DNA of 64,000 bases from the NCBI RefSeq assembly GCF_012489685.1, contig NC_080044.1, positions 51,336,964 to 51,400,963 on the forward strand, read 5' to 3'. The stretch comes from Lotus japonicus (taxonomy: Eukaryota; Streptophyta; Magnoliopsida; Fabales; Fabaceae). The notes below the pieces were generated by a model, which was given only the letters and a program-made list of their open reading frames with translations, had not been told where the DNA came from and did not search any database. Shown piece after piece: positions 21,166-31,929 of the stretch. Every line of letters starts with the position of its first letter. Position 1 is the first letter of the stretch. The translations under genes were made by a program, and so were the position numbers.

Positions 21166-23093
21166 CGAAAAAGCAAAAATCTTGCCATTTTCACCCATTC
21201 TTGGCCGCGAGTTCTAAGGGGAGGGGAGGAGAAGAATTTTTCGCGAAATCTTGACCGATCTTCGTGCAGTTCGTCCCTACTTCTAGGTATCGAGGTAACT
21301 AACACGATTCCTACCTCTGATTACTGTTTTCTGCTGAGTTTCTGTAGTCGTTTCTGTGCTCTAAGTTTTGAGCTTTTTCTAAAATTGTCCGTTTTCTTCG
21401 ATTTCTTGCTTGGGTTATGTTCTCTAGGTTTCCATGAGCCTAAAACCTCTGTCAGTAAACGCTGATTGTGATCCAGTTGTCCAGGATCTGAAAAACTGTT
21501 TCAAAACCCTTTTTGCTCACATTTCGAAACTTTATTGTCGAAAAGACTTAATCTGACTTCGTGCCTTTAGGATTTGTTGTCACGGAAGTCATGAGGATCG
21601 TTGCTGTCAAATTTGTTTTCAGAACTGATAACTTTGAAGTTTTGAGCCTTTATTTTGGACCAAAATGCCCCTGCGTAGTCGTATTTCGGCCCGATTGTCC
21701 GAAAATTGTTCTGACAGTTTCTTTGCCTTAGTTTTACCCTAAAACTACCTTGTGAATTGATTTGATCAAAGAAAAAGAGCCGAAGCCCTTTTTCCTTTGA
21801 GGCCGTGGACTATTTCCTTTAGGGGGGAGTTTTTCGGTTTCGAAAACTTGTCTTTTCGTACCTGATTGTCCTATTCTGAAGCTTTAATGCTTTGTCTATC
21901 GTTTATGTATTGTATTGCGATCGAACTAATCGATATTGTTTGGATTCTGCTTTGTTTTCTCCGAGGTTCAGTTGAAGGAACTTTGGAAGGTTCAGAGCAC
22001 TTGAGTGAAGGAGCTTGTGATTTCGAAGCTAGATCAGCTCGAGGTTAGGGCAACTTACATATATTAGCTATGATTGCATGATAGGCGTCGATAAATTCGA
22101 CTTATGCTTTGTCTGATGTTGTTTATGATGTTGAGTTGATGTTATGATGCTTTTCCATAACTTGTGATGTTGTGCTTCTGTTGGATTGAGCGTTTTGACG
22201 CAACTTCGGAGTGGAGGTTCATTGATCTGGTGATCTTTGATATCTCGGGTTGGATGAACAACCCTAGGCAAGTCCAAATGTGGGGTTTGAGACTTAGCCA
22301 TTTGTTGGGATTCGTTGGAATTCCTAGACTTTCCCCGGGAAGTGTATTTTGGGTGGTTGATTTTTGGAAACTTAGAATGATAGAGCTTTCGAAAAATAAA
22401 GACTTGGGAAACTTAGACTTTGAGAAATAAACTCATAACTTGGCTAATTCGAATTGAAACAATTTTTATTAACGTTTAAGCATAGGAGAACTGAAGGGGA
22501 AAATATTTACGAAAGGCGGGGAAAAGTCGACTTATGTTGTGGGTTTGGAGAGTTTGGAATTGGGGAAAGCCACTGAGGTGAGCTATGGTGATGATTGAAA
22601 GTCACCGAGTACTCTAGTACTCCTGGTAGTGTTGTTCGAGTCGTGTTGTATTGACCGGCACAGACTCTGGGTTTTGTTTGTGGGTTTTGTGGTGGGAGTT
22701 GTGTTGTATTGACCGACACTAACTCCAAGTCGTGTTGTATTGACCGACACTGACTCTGGTTTTGATAATCATATTGCACACGTGCATATACGCGATGAAG
22801 TGCCAAGCAGAGTACTTCGGTATAACAGGAAGTAACGATCAGCCATGCAGAGTTGAATCGGTCCTGACTATATCTGGCACAACAGGAGGTAACGATCATC
22901 CATGTAGAGTTGCATCGTGCCTGTTGATGTTCGGCATAGCAAGCAGAAATGGTCAAACCATGTAGAGTTTGTACCGTCTTGACTATAGCCAAGGGTGATA
23001 AGCGACGCCCGAGCAGAAATGGTTAAACACGAGGCCAGTGTTACGACCGTCTCGAGGTGCCCAGCCTATAAGTGGCAATACCGTTGGTTTGTC

Positions 23094-23229
23094 CCGTCGC
23101 CAAGCAGAGTGACGTCGTTGATTTGTTCCGTCGCCAAGCAGAGTGACGTTGTTGATTTGTTCCGTCGCCAAGCAGAGTGACGTTGTTGTTCTGTCCCGTC
23201 GCCAAGCAGAGTTACGTTATTCGGATTTG
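23094..23229 (+). repeat. 34-bp tandem repeat in G2 5' LTR, four units
   Basis: Units beginning CCGTCGCCAAGCAGAGT start at 23094, 23128, 23162 and 23196, an exact 34-bp spacing. The last unit has diverged at its end. The same array is at 30474-30609 in the other LTR. Confidence 0.85.
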
Positions 23230-24071
23230 TGTCAGCATATTCTGCACTGGCACACAATGCATCTTATTATGACTGAATTGTGTAAGAGATTTGATAACAT
23301 GCTATGTATAAACCTTAGGGTAAGCAGTGCATAACTTATATGTATATATACAACATATATATATATACCCCTTTTATCGCATGTTGATTGTATATCTATT
23401 GTATTCTGTAAGTTGACCCTAGCGCCTTGGCTTTGTTTGTATGTTTGTGCTTGGGCGGTCGGCCTGCTGCCAGGCGTCCGTCAGCCGGTTCGTGATGATT
23501 CGTTGTGCGGGAAAGACCCGGAGCGGAACGACTATTACTGAAGCTTTCGACGAGGACCCGGACTTCATGACTGTTCGAGGGAGGGTCGATGATAGTAGTG
23601 TGGGTTATGGGTGGTTAGAGCCTTTTGAGTTAGTTGTTACTGTAATAGCTCTGATTCGTCATTCATATTTTGGGACAGGGTAGGTTCCCGACGCATGGCT
23701 TTTGTGTGGTTCTCTTACTGAGGGATCACAGTGAGTCAGTCGGACCATAGGGGTCTTTGCTTAGGCCATTTTGAGGCCGACTTCCTCCTAGTGGTTTGTA
23801 ATTATGATTTTCTCACTCACACATCTGGATCTGTAACTATTTGCCTACGGGCACACTACTTTGGAGTCACTGCGAGTGCGCGTGACGGGAGAGTGCAGCT
23901 GAGGTGGTACATGTGTATATATTTGTATATTGGTTAGTTAGTGTTGGGGTTATGTCTTTATTTCTCTATTGCTTGATTTAAAAGGAATCAAACGAAAAAA
24001 ATTACCTGTTTTCCGCGTAAAGTTTACTTTTGGTTACTAAAGTGACACCTGGAAATCGGGGTGTTACATTG

Positions 24072-24083
24072 TGGTATCAGAGC
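24072..24083 (+). other. G2 primer binding site (tRNA-iMet)
   Basis: TGGTATCAGAGC lies three bases after the 5' LTR end. It is complementary to the 3' end of plant initiator tRNA-Met, the standard primer for many plant LTR retrotransposons. Confidence 0.92.
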
Positions 24084-24280
24084 TTGTCGAGTCTTTTGGG
24101 AGTCTTTGGGGAATAGGTCTTCTGTGCTAAGTTGTGTGACTCTGCAAAGAGTAAAACCTTGATTGTCTGCCAAGCGATTTTCGCTTTAATTGATTGAAGT
24201 TGCTACCTAATCATATTGTGTAGCTATGCATAATACTATCTTATGATTGGTACTGACTGTTTGCTAAACGAATACAGAAC

Positions 24281-25432
24281 ATGGTGAACGCGAACCAACT
24301 CGCTGAGATGGTAGCCACTTTGGTCCAGGCGATGACTGTACAAACGAATGACAATGCACAGAGGCGTGCTGCTGAGGACGCACGTGAGCTACACCGGCTT
24401 CAGAGAGAAGCAGCCCTGGACCAGAATAGGGGATTGAATGATTTTAGAAGGCAGGATCCACCCAAGTTCACAGGTGGGACTGACCCGGACGAGGCGGATC
24501 TCTGGATCCAAGAGATAGAGAAGATTTTTGAAGTACTACAGACTAGTGAAGGGGCTAAGGTGGGCCTGGCAACTTATCTACTACTGGGCGATGCTGAGTA
24601 CTGGTGGAGGGGCGCCAGAGGGATGATGGAGGCAAACCATGTGGAGGTGAACTGGAATTCTTTTCGTGTCGCCTTTCTGGAGAAGTATTTTCCTGATAGT
24701 GCTCGTGACGAGCGTGAGTCGCAGTTTCTGACTCTTCGTCAAGGGAGCATGACTATTCCGGAATATGCTGCTAAGTTGGAATCTTTGGCCAAACACTTCC
24801 GATTTTTCCGTGATCAGGTTGATGAACCCTATATGTGCAAGCGCTTTGTGAGGGGACTGAGAGCTGACATTGAGGACTCAGTGAGACCGTTGGGGATTAT
24901 GAGGTTTCAAGCTTTGGTTGAGAAGGCCACCGAGGTGGAGCTGATGAAGAATAGGAGGATGGATCGGGCTGGAACTGGGGGACCAATGAGGTCGAGTCCC
25001 CGGAGCTATCAAGGAAAAGGAAAGTTACAGATGAAGAAGCCTTATCAGCGTCCTACGGGGGAAGGGTTTACCCCAGGACCGTACAGGCCTACGATTGCTG
25101 CTGCGGGAGGAGCAGGAAGCCAAGCTGGAAGCCGTGAGATAACATGTTTCAAATGCGGGGAGGTTGGGCACTACTCCACGAAATGCCCGAAGGGGAAACC
25201 GAGGTGTTTCAAGTGTGATCTACCAGGACATCTGGCCAACAACTGCAAGACACCCAAGGTTGAGTCATTTGTTAACACCGTAAGGGGAAAGCGCCCTGCT
25301 GCTAAAGGAAGGGTTTATATCATGGACGGTGAAGAAGCTGAGGGGTTAACCAGAGGAGAGCGCAAGAACGATGGTAACCTTCTAACTATTCTTTCTCATT
25401 CTAGTATAGTATACTCTTCGTTACCCCCGTAG
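24281..25432 (+). CDS. gag: G2 Gag protein, intact
   Basis: The 383-codon frame starts at the first ATG after the primer site, in the context GAACATGGTG; the same MVNANQLAEM start is seen in G1. Residues about 60-230 hold the retrotransposon gag/capsid domain (motifs DPPKFTGGTDPDEADLW and EKYFPDSARDERESQF). Two CCHC zinc knuckles follow at about residues 289-302 (CFKCGEVGHYSTKC) and 309-322 (CFKCDLPGHLANNC). They would bind RNA. The frame then enters the protease linker but ends at a stop before the catalytic DSGA motif, so the product is Gag only. The undamaged frame contrasts with the ruined pol region behind it. Confidence 0.9.
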   Translation: MVNANQLAEMVATLVQAMTVQTNDNAQRRAAEDARELHRLQREAALDQNRGLNDFRRQDPPKFTGGTDPDEADLWIQEIEKIFEVLQTSEGAKVGLATYLLLGDAEYWWRGARGMMEANHVEVNWNSFRVAFLEKYFPDSARDERESQFLTLRQGSMTIPEYAAKLESLAKHFRFFRDQVDEPYMCKRFVRGLRADIEDSVRPLGIMRFQALVEKATEVELMKNRRMDRAGTGGPMRSSPRSYQGKGKLQMKKPYQRPTGEGFTPGPYRPTIAAAGGAGSQAGSREITCFKCGEVGHYSTKCPKGKPRCFKCDLPGHLANNCKTPKVESFVNTVRGKRPAAKGRVYIMDGEEAEGLTRGERKNDGNLLTILSHSSIVYSSLPP

Positions 25433-27830
25433 CGTGTGCAACACGCCTGAACTTGTTTTTACCGCTAAGCTTTGACCTTATAGTTATTACACCTACTAAG
25501 AATTCATTTGACTGCTGCTCGTGTTTTAACTATAGAAGTTACACGAGGTTTAGAATAACACACTAAGTCTAGAAAGTAGTCTTCCACCGATGCGATTATG
25601 AGGAAGCTAGTAGCTGAAGAACGAATCTTAGGGAGATTCCTTATAGGTAGTATACGTGTCATGTTGAGGGTGTGTAGTTCCGTAGCGGGATCATTAAAGG
25701 ATTTAGTATTAGGATATTTGTGACTACTGGAGGATAGGGATTCATTGACTGTTCCAGTGGGTTTTTCTAAATTTCCACCTTCGATGTATTAGGCCTGATC
25801 AACCTAATATTGAGGGGGTGATATTTGGAATCACAGCTGGTAATGGACCTTGATAGAAGGATGTGTAAGATGAATTTGAATTGATTGAGGATTAGTCGGA
25901 TTTGGGAGGAAAGTTCGTGTTAAGCATTTGATTGTAAAAGATTAAGATTTAAATCTTTGGAAGTCGATGAGTGTCGTATAGACATTGATTGGTTAGTTCG
26001 TACGATTACTCCAAGTAGAGGTAGACTAAGTCAAGAGATTTAATGCTGGAAAAGTATTAAGTAGTTTCTCGGAAGTTATGAAGTCATAGGTTATGTGATT
26101 GCTGAGGGGAGTTATTAGAGACTAAATAAGTTGGATTTAATCAGGTTTTAGATGATAGCTTGATGGTAGCAAGAGTGAGAAGAATTAACTCTGAACTAGT
26201 TTGTTATAGTCGAGTTCGAGGAATAAGTTTTGCTAAGCGTTTGATTAATATGTGGAGACATTATAGTCTTAAGAGATGAATTTTCACTTGAAAAGTGTTG
26301 AATTAATGATTAAGTTGGAGAAAGAAAGTTTTAGCATAAGTTGAATACTTGAGGTTGTTGATATGGATTCCAAAGAAATATGCTAAGATTACTACGTGAG
26401 ATTTACTAAGTTGGATTGAAATCTTAGGGTTAAGATTGATCTTGAGAGTCGAGAATCGCGTACGAGTAGGAGATCTTATGGTTGTAGGTGTGACAATAGG
26501 AGTTGAATCTTAGAAGATTGAAGACCTGAAGGTGAGTTTCGGGTTAAGACCATTGAGGTGTAGTATAAGAGAGATCCTGAAGTAAAGGAATTCTGGGTGG
26601 TGTGGAGTGTTAAGGTCGGTGATTGATTGATGTTGATTATGAGGTTGCGGACATAATGACATGTGATAAGATTTGAATGATGTTAGCATAATAAGTTATG
26701 ATTATGGATATCAGGATCAGGTGGTGAGTGTGGAAGCATGACGACACTTATCAGGTCGTTTGGGTAAATGAAGGAGTTATAGTTTTAAGAAACGGATATT
26801 CATTTAAGAAGTATTGAAGAATTAAAGGTCATTAGAGGACCAAACTTGGTGAAGGTTTAGGTTTTAAATCTATGAATGTCTGTCTAAGGTGTGTAGGACT
26901 TGAAGTTTGTCAGAATTTGATTGAGAAATTAAGAAGTTGATTGACGAGATGGTGATTGAGTCACAAAAAGGAAGGTGTTAGTATTAAGACGAATATCTGA
27001 GGTTGTTATATTTTGACGAGTTTCGTAGAGTTTAAGAGTCAATGGCTAGTTAAGTCCCTTGAGGTATAGTTATGATTTAATCTTCTAGAGGATAAGTCTC
27101 GATTTGTGCGAAGTGTTAGGGATTTCAGTAAGTGTAAATAGGTTTGAGTGAGGGAAGTTCTAAGGAAGAAGACGATAATAATGGATTGTTAGATATTAAG
27201 AAGAGGATTATCTTATAAGTTGTTGATAACTTGATGTTGAAGGGGATAAGATTAGTGAAGGACAAGAAATAAGGACATAAGTCGATTTTTAATTCGAAGG
27301 GTGACTAAGTAGGAGATTGATTTCATTGTGCGAGTGATGATAGTTACGAAGTTAGAGGTGTTTTAATGGACTAGCGGTTTCCAAGGGGGAGGATTCGTCT
27401 AGGAGTTATCGAACGGACAAGTGGAGTTTTGGACTGTAGATGAAGATCACGAGGACGAGTTGAGTATTTACCTTAAGATGACAGAGAGGCACCGAGTTTA
27501 AGAAGAATTTCGGACGACCGACAGTAAAGAAGTAAGTGGCTAAGATGGTGCGACTGCACGGAATGCCAACCGATATCATTTCAAGCAGAGATCCGACGCA
27601 TGTAATCGAGTCAGACGACATGAGGTTGAATGATGTTTTGTCTTTTGAGACGCCGATAGTTAGCAGTGGGGATAGAAGAGTGAAACAGTTAAGGGGAAAG
27701 CAGATTGCTTAAGTAAAGATTATGAGGAACAATGACACAGGCACTACTACATGAGAATTGGACGATAAGATCGAGGAACTGTATTCCGGACTTTCTCAGA
27801 ACTCTGAGTTTCGAGGACGAAACTTTCTTT
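25433..27830 (+). pseudogene. G2 pol remnant: deleted and stop-filled
   Basis: No frame above about 60 codons is open. Scattered short matches to chromovirus pol are readable: DIDWLVRT near 25985 (protease/RT linker region), RLHGMPTDIISSRDPT near 27550-27597 (integrase core), and LSFETPIV then RRVKQLRGKQIA near 27637-27710 (start of the chromodomain region). The integrase and chromodomain scraps sit only about ten codons apart, so most of integrase is deleted. C is rare on the plus strand over much of the stretch. Protease, RT and RNase H function is absent. Confidence 0.8.
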
Positions 27831-27844
27831 TTGGAGGGGAGTAT
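27831..27844 (+). other. G2 polypurine tract
   Basis: TTGGAGGGGAGTAT directly precedes the 3' LTR. Such purine-rich tracts prime plus-strand DNA synthesis. It remains intact although pol is gone, as expected for an element mobilised in trans. Confidence 0.85.
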
Positions 27845-30800
27845 TGTAAGACCTGGATTTTCAGAACAAGTTAAGTTTCCGACTCACACGTAGAATCAGT
27901 GTAAGCGTGACAGGAGTTTGACATTTGAGAAAGATTAATGAAGAAGAAAGTTCAGGAATTTCTTGAGGAATGTTGCGTAGTTGTTTTCGGAGTTAGTGCG
28001 AGTCGTCTGCACACTTGCCTTAGGGCGAGCGTGTCCAGAATAGGCTATTTCGCTCTTAAAGCAACGTTTTGAGTGAGATTTCGAACTCAGGGAAAATTTA
28101 AAGATTCTCTTTATTTTTCCATCGACCAGCGTTTCATTTCGGAACTCTGGACTGTACGCACGATAGGTTTCACTTTTCGGATGTCCGCCGACGCTAATTT
28201 CTTTGCTTCGAAACCCTATTTTCGAGCAATGGATGAAGACTTTTTCTATTCGGGACTTCTAACAAAGATTCCGTCCGCGTTGTCAGACTTGTTTCGACAT
28301 TTCCAATCTTTCTTCTGTTGGAAGTTTTGTCGTCTGAGCATCACAGCAAAAAGTAGTTTTTCGGGGCAGATTAACCGACACCGCTTTTGAGTTTTTCGAT
28401 ATCGTATTTCCCAAATCCTAGATATTTGTTTTGAGTTCTGGAATTCTGACGCTAGAATCTCTCTTAGAATTTCACGGTGATCGTGCTGCAAAAATCGGAA
28501 TCGCGAAATTTTCATTTTCCCGCGATTTCACCCGCCTATAAATAGGCGAAAAAGCAAAAATCTTGCCATTTTCACCCATTCTTGGCCGCGAGTTCTAAGG
28601 GGAGGGGAGGAGAAGAATTTTTCGCGAAATCTTGACCGATCTTCGTGCAGTTCGTCCCTACTTCTAGGTATCGAGGTAACTAACACGATTCCTACCTCTG
28701 ATTACTGTTTCTGCTGAGTTTCTGTAGTCGTTTCTGTGCTCTAAGTTTTGAGCTTTTTCTAAAATTGTCCGTTTTCTTCGATTTCTTGCTTGGGTTATGT
28801 TCTCTAGGTTTCCATGAGCCTAAAACCTCTGTCAGTAAACGCTGATTGTGATCCAGTTGTCCAGGATCTGAAAAACTGTTTCAAAACCCTTTTTGCTCAC
28901 ATTTCGAAACTTTATTGTCGAAAAGACTTAATCTGACTTCGTGCCTTTAGGATTTGTTGTCACGGAAGTCATGAGGATCGTTGCTGTCAAATTTGTTTTC
29001 AGAACTGATAACTTTGAAGTTTTGAGCCTTTATTTTGGACCAAAATGCCCCTGCGTAGTCGTATTTCGGCCCGATTGTCCGAAAATTGTTCTGACAGTTT
29101 CTTTGCCTTAGTTTTACCCTAAAACTACCTTGTGAATTGATTTGATCAAAGAAAAAGAGCCGAAGCCCTTTTTCCTTTGAGGCCGTGGACTATTTCCTTT
29201 AGGGGGGAGTTTTTCGGTTTCGAAAACTTGTCTTTTCGTACCTGATTGTCCTATTCTGAAGCTTTAATGCTTTGTCTATCGTTTATGTATTGTATTGCGA
29301 TCGAACTAATCGATATTGTTTGGATTCTGCTTTGTTTTCTCCGAGGTTCAGTTGAAGGAACTTTGGAAGGTTCAGAGCACTTGAGTGAAGGAGCTTGTGA
29401 TTTCGAAGCTAGATCAGCTCGAGGTTAGGGCAACTTACATATATTAGCTATGATTGCATGATAGGCGTCGATAAATTCGACTTATGCTTTGTCTGATGTT
29501 GTTTATGATGTTGAGTTGATGTTATGATGCTTTTCCATAACTTGTGATGTTGTGCTTCTGTTGGATTGAGCGTTTTGACGCAACTTCGGAGTGGAGGTTC
29601 ATTGATCTGGTGATCTTTGATATCTCGGGTTGGATGAACAACCCTAGGCAAGTCCAAATGTGGGGTTTGAGACTTAGCCATTTGTTGGGATTCGTTGGAA
29701 TTCCTAGACTTTCCCCGGGAAGTGTATTTTGGGTGGTTGATTTTTGGAAACTTAGAATGATAGAGCTTTCGAAAAATAAAGACTTGGGAAACTTAGACTT
29801 TGAGAAATAAACTCATAACTTGGCTAATTCGAATTGAAACAATTTTTATTAACGTTTAAGCATAGGAGAACTGAAGGGGAAAATATTTACGAAAGGCGGG
29901 GAAAAGTCGACTTATGTTGTGGGTTTGGAGAGTTTGGAATTGGGGAAAGCCACTGAGGTGAGCTATGGTGATGATTGAAAGTCACCGAGTACTCTAGTAC
30001 TCCTGGTAGTGTTGTTCGAGTCGTGTTGTATTGACCGGCACAGACTCTGGGTTTTGTTTGTGGGTTTTGTGGTGGGAGTTGTGTTGTATTGACCGACACT
30101 AACTCCAAGTCGTGTTGTATTGACCGACACTGACTCTGGTTTTGATAATCATATTGCACACGTGCATATACGCGATGAAGTGCCAAGCAGAGTACTTCGG
30201 TATAACAGGAAGTAACGATCAGCCATGCAGAGTTGAATCGGTCCTGACTATATCTGGCACAACAGGAGGTAACGATCATCCATGTAGAGTTGCATCGTGC
30301 CTGTTGATGTTCGGCATAGCAAGCAGAAATGGTCAAACCATGTAGAGTTTGTACCGTCTTGACTATAGCCAAGGGTGATAAGCGACGCCCGAGCAGAAAT
30401 GGTTAAACACGAGGCCAGTGTTACGACCGTCTCGAGGTGCCCAGCCTATAAGTGGCAATACCGTTGGTTTGTCCCGTCGCCAAGCAGAGTGACGTCGTTG
30501 ATTTGTTCCGTCGCCAAGCAGAGTGACGTTGTTGATTTGTTCCGTCGCCAAGCAGAGTGACGTTGTTGTTCTGTCCCGTCGCCAAGCAGAGTTACGTTAT
30601 TCGGATTTGTGTCAGCATATTCTGCACTGGCACACAATGCATCTTATTATGACTGAATTGTGTAAGAGATTTGATAACATGCTATGTATAAACCTTAGGG
30701 TAAGCAGTGCATAACTTATATGTATATATACAACATATATATATATACCCCTTTTATCGCATGTTGATTGTATATCTATTGTATTCTGTAAGTTGACCCT

Positions 30801-31448
30801 AGCGCCTTGGCTTTGTTTGTATGTTTGTGCTTGGGCGGTCGGCCTGCTGCCAGGCGTCCGTCAGCCGGTTCGTGATGATTCGTTGTGCGGGAAAGACCCG
30901 GAGCGGAACGACTATTACTGAAGCTTTCGACGAGGACCCGGACTTCATGACTGTTCGAGGGAGGGTCGATGATAGTAGTGTGGGTTATGGGTGGTTAGAG
31001 CCTTTTGAGTTAGTTGTTACTGTAATAGCTCTGATTCGTCATTCATATTTTGGGACAGGGTAGGTTCCCGACGCATGGCTTTTGTGTGGTTCTCTTACTG
31101 AGGGATCACAGTGAGTCAGTCGGACCATAGGGGTCTTTGCTTAGGCCATTTTGAGGCCGACTTCCTCCTAGTGGTTTGTAATTATGATTTTCTCACTCAC
31201 ACATCTGGATCTGTAACTATTTGCCTACGGGCACACTACTTTGGAGTCACTGCGAGTGCGCGTGACGGGAGAGTGCAGCTGAGGTGGTACATGTGTATAT
31301 ATTTGTATATTGGTTAGTTAGTGTTGGGGTTATGTCTTTATTTCTCTATTGCTTGATTTAAAAGGAATCAAACGAAAAAAATTACCTGTTTTCCGCGTAA
31401 AGTTTACTTTTGGTTACTAAAGTGACACCTGGAAATCGGGGTGTTACA
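27845..31448 (+). repeat. G2 3' LTR
   Basis: It is 3604 bp, starting TGTAAGACC and ending GTGTTACA. It matches the 5' LTR except for CCCGCGATT in place of CCCACGATT (near 28520) and one T missing near 28709. It is followed directly by the target duplication TCAGC (31449-31453). Confidence 0.93.
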
Positions 31449-31453
31449 TCAGC

Positions 31454-31717
31454 AGTCTGTAATACACCGAAGATCTTTTCAATCTCCTGGATCCAGAGAT
31501 CCGCTTTGTCCGGGTCAGTACCCCCCGAGAACTTAGGTGGATCCTGTCTCCTGAAATCATTCAGGCCTCTGTTCTGGTCCATTGTCACTTCCCTCTGGCG
31601 TTGGTGCTGATCACGTGCCTCCTCAGCAGCACGCCTCATAGCATTATCGTTTGCCTGTGCAGTCACAGCTTGGGCCATAGTGGCCATCATCTCAGCTAGT
31701 TGGTTAGCGTTCACCAT
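31454..31717 (-). pseudogene. gag: G1 gag, 5' part, cut by G2 insertion
   Basis: The frame starts at ATG 31717 with MVNANQLAEMMATMAQ, the same start as the G2 gag. It runs without a break for about 88 codons through FRRQDPPKFSGGTDPDKADLW to the G2 target site TCAGC at 31449-31453. It continues on the far side at 20463. It lies about 200 bases downstream of the G1 primer site. Confidence 0.88.
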
Positions 31718-31914
31718 GTTCTGCTAAATTAACAAACAGTTAGTGCTCATCATAAGATAGCATCTAATATAACTATACAATATGATTAAGCAATAACTTC
31801 AAGCAATTCTAAGCGGAAAATCGCTTGGCAGACAATCAATTTTTACTCTTTGCAAAGTCACACAACCTAGCACAGAAGACCTATTCCCCAAAGACTCCCG
31901 AAAGACTCGACTAA

Positions 31915-31926
31915 GCTCTGATACCA
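31915..31926 (-). other. G1 primer binding site (tRNA-iMet)
   Basis: On the minus strand TGGTATCAGAGC lies three bases inside the G1 5' LTR. Together with the leader sequence it fixes the minus orientation of G1. Confidence 0.92.
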
Positions 31927-31929
31927 CAA

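Larger units (their letters stand above)
20464..24068 (+). repeat. G2 5' LTR
   Basis: Starts TGTAAGACCTGG and ends CGGGGTGTTACA, with length 3605 bp. It contains a conserved-looking TATA stretch CCTATAAATAGGC near 21153-21165, a plausible start of the R region. It also holds a 34-bp tandem array at 23094-23229. Short frames inside it are not convincing genes. Confidence 0.93.
20464..31448 (+). mobile_element. G2: young non-autonomous chromovirus nested in G1
   Basis: This 10,985-bp plus-strand element has LTRs at 20464-24068 and 27845-31448, a tRNA-Met primer site, an intact gag and a polypurine tract. It is flanked by an exact TCAGC duplication. By eye the two 3.6-kb LTRs differ by one substitution and one single-T indel, so the insertion is recent. 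The space normally holding pol is about 2.4 kb of stop-filled remnants. It must therefore have moved using enzymes made by another copy. Confidence 0.92.

Noticed and set aside
22507..22992. 161-codon minus-strand frame, repeated at 29887-30372
   Set aside because: It lies inside the two identical G2 LTRs, antisense to the element, with repeat-derived composition. It exists twice only because the LTR does.
23094..23229. CRISPR-like array
   Set aside because: The 34-bp units are contiguous tandem copies without unique spacers, inside an LTR of a plant genome.
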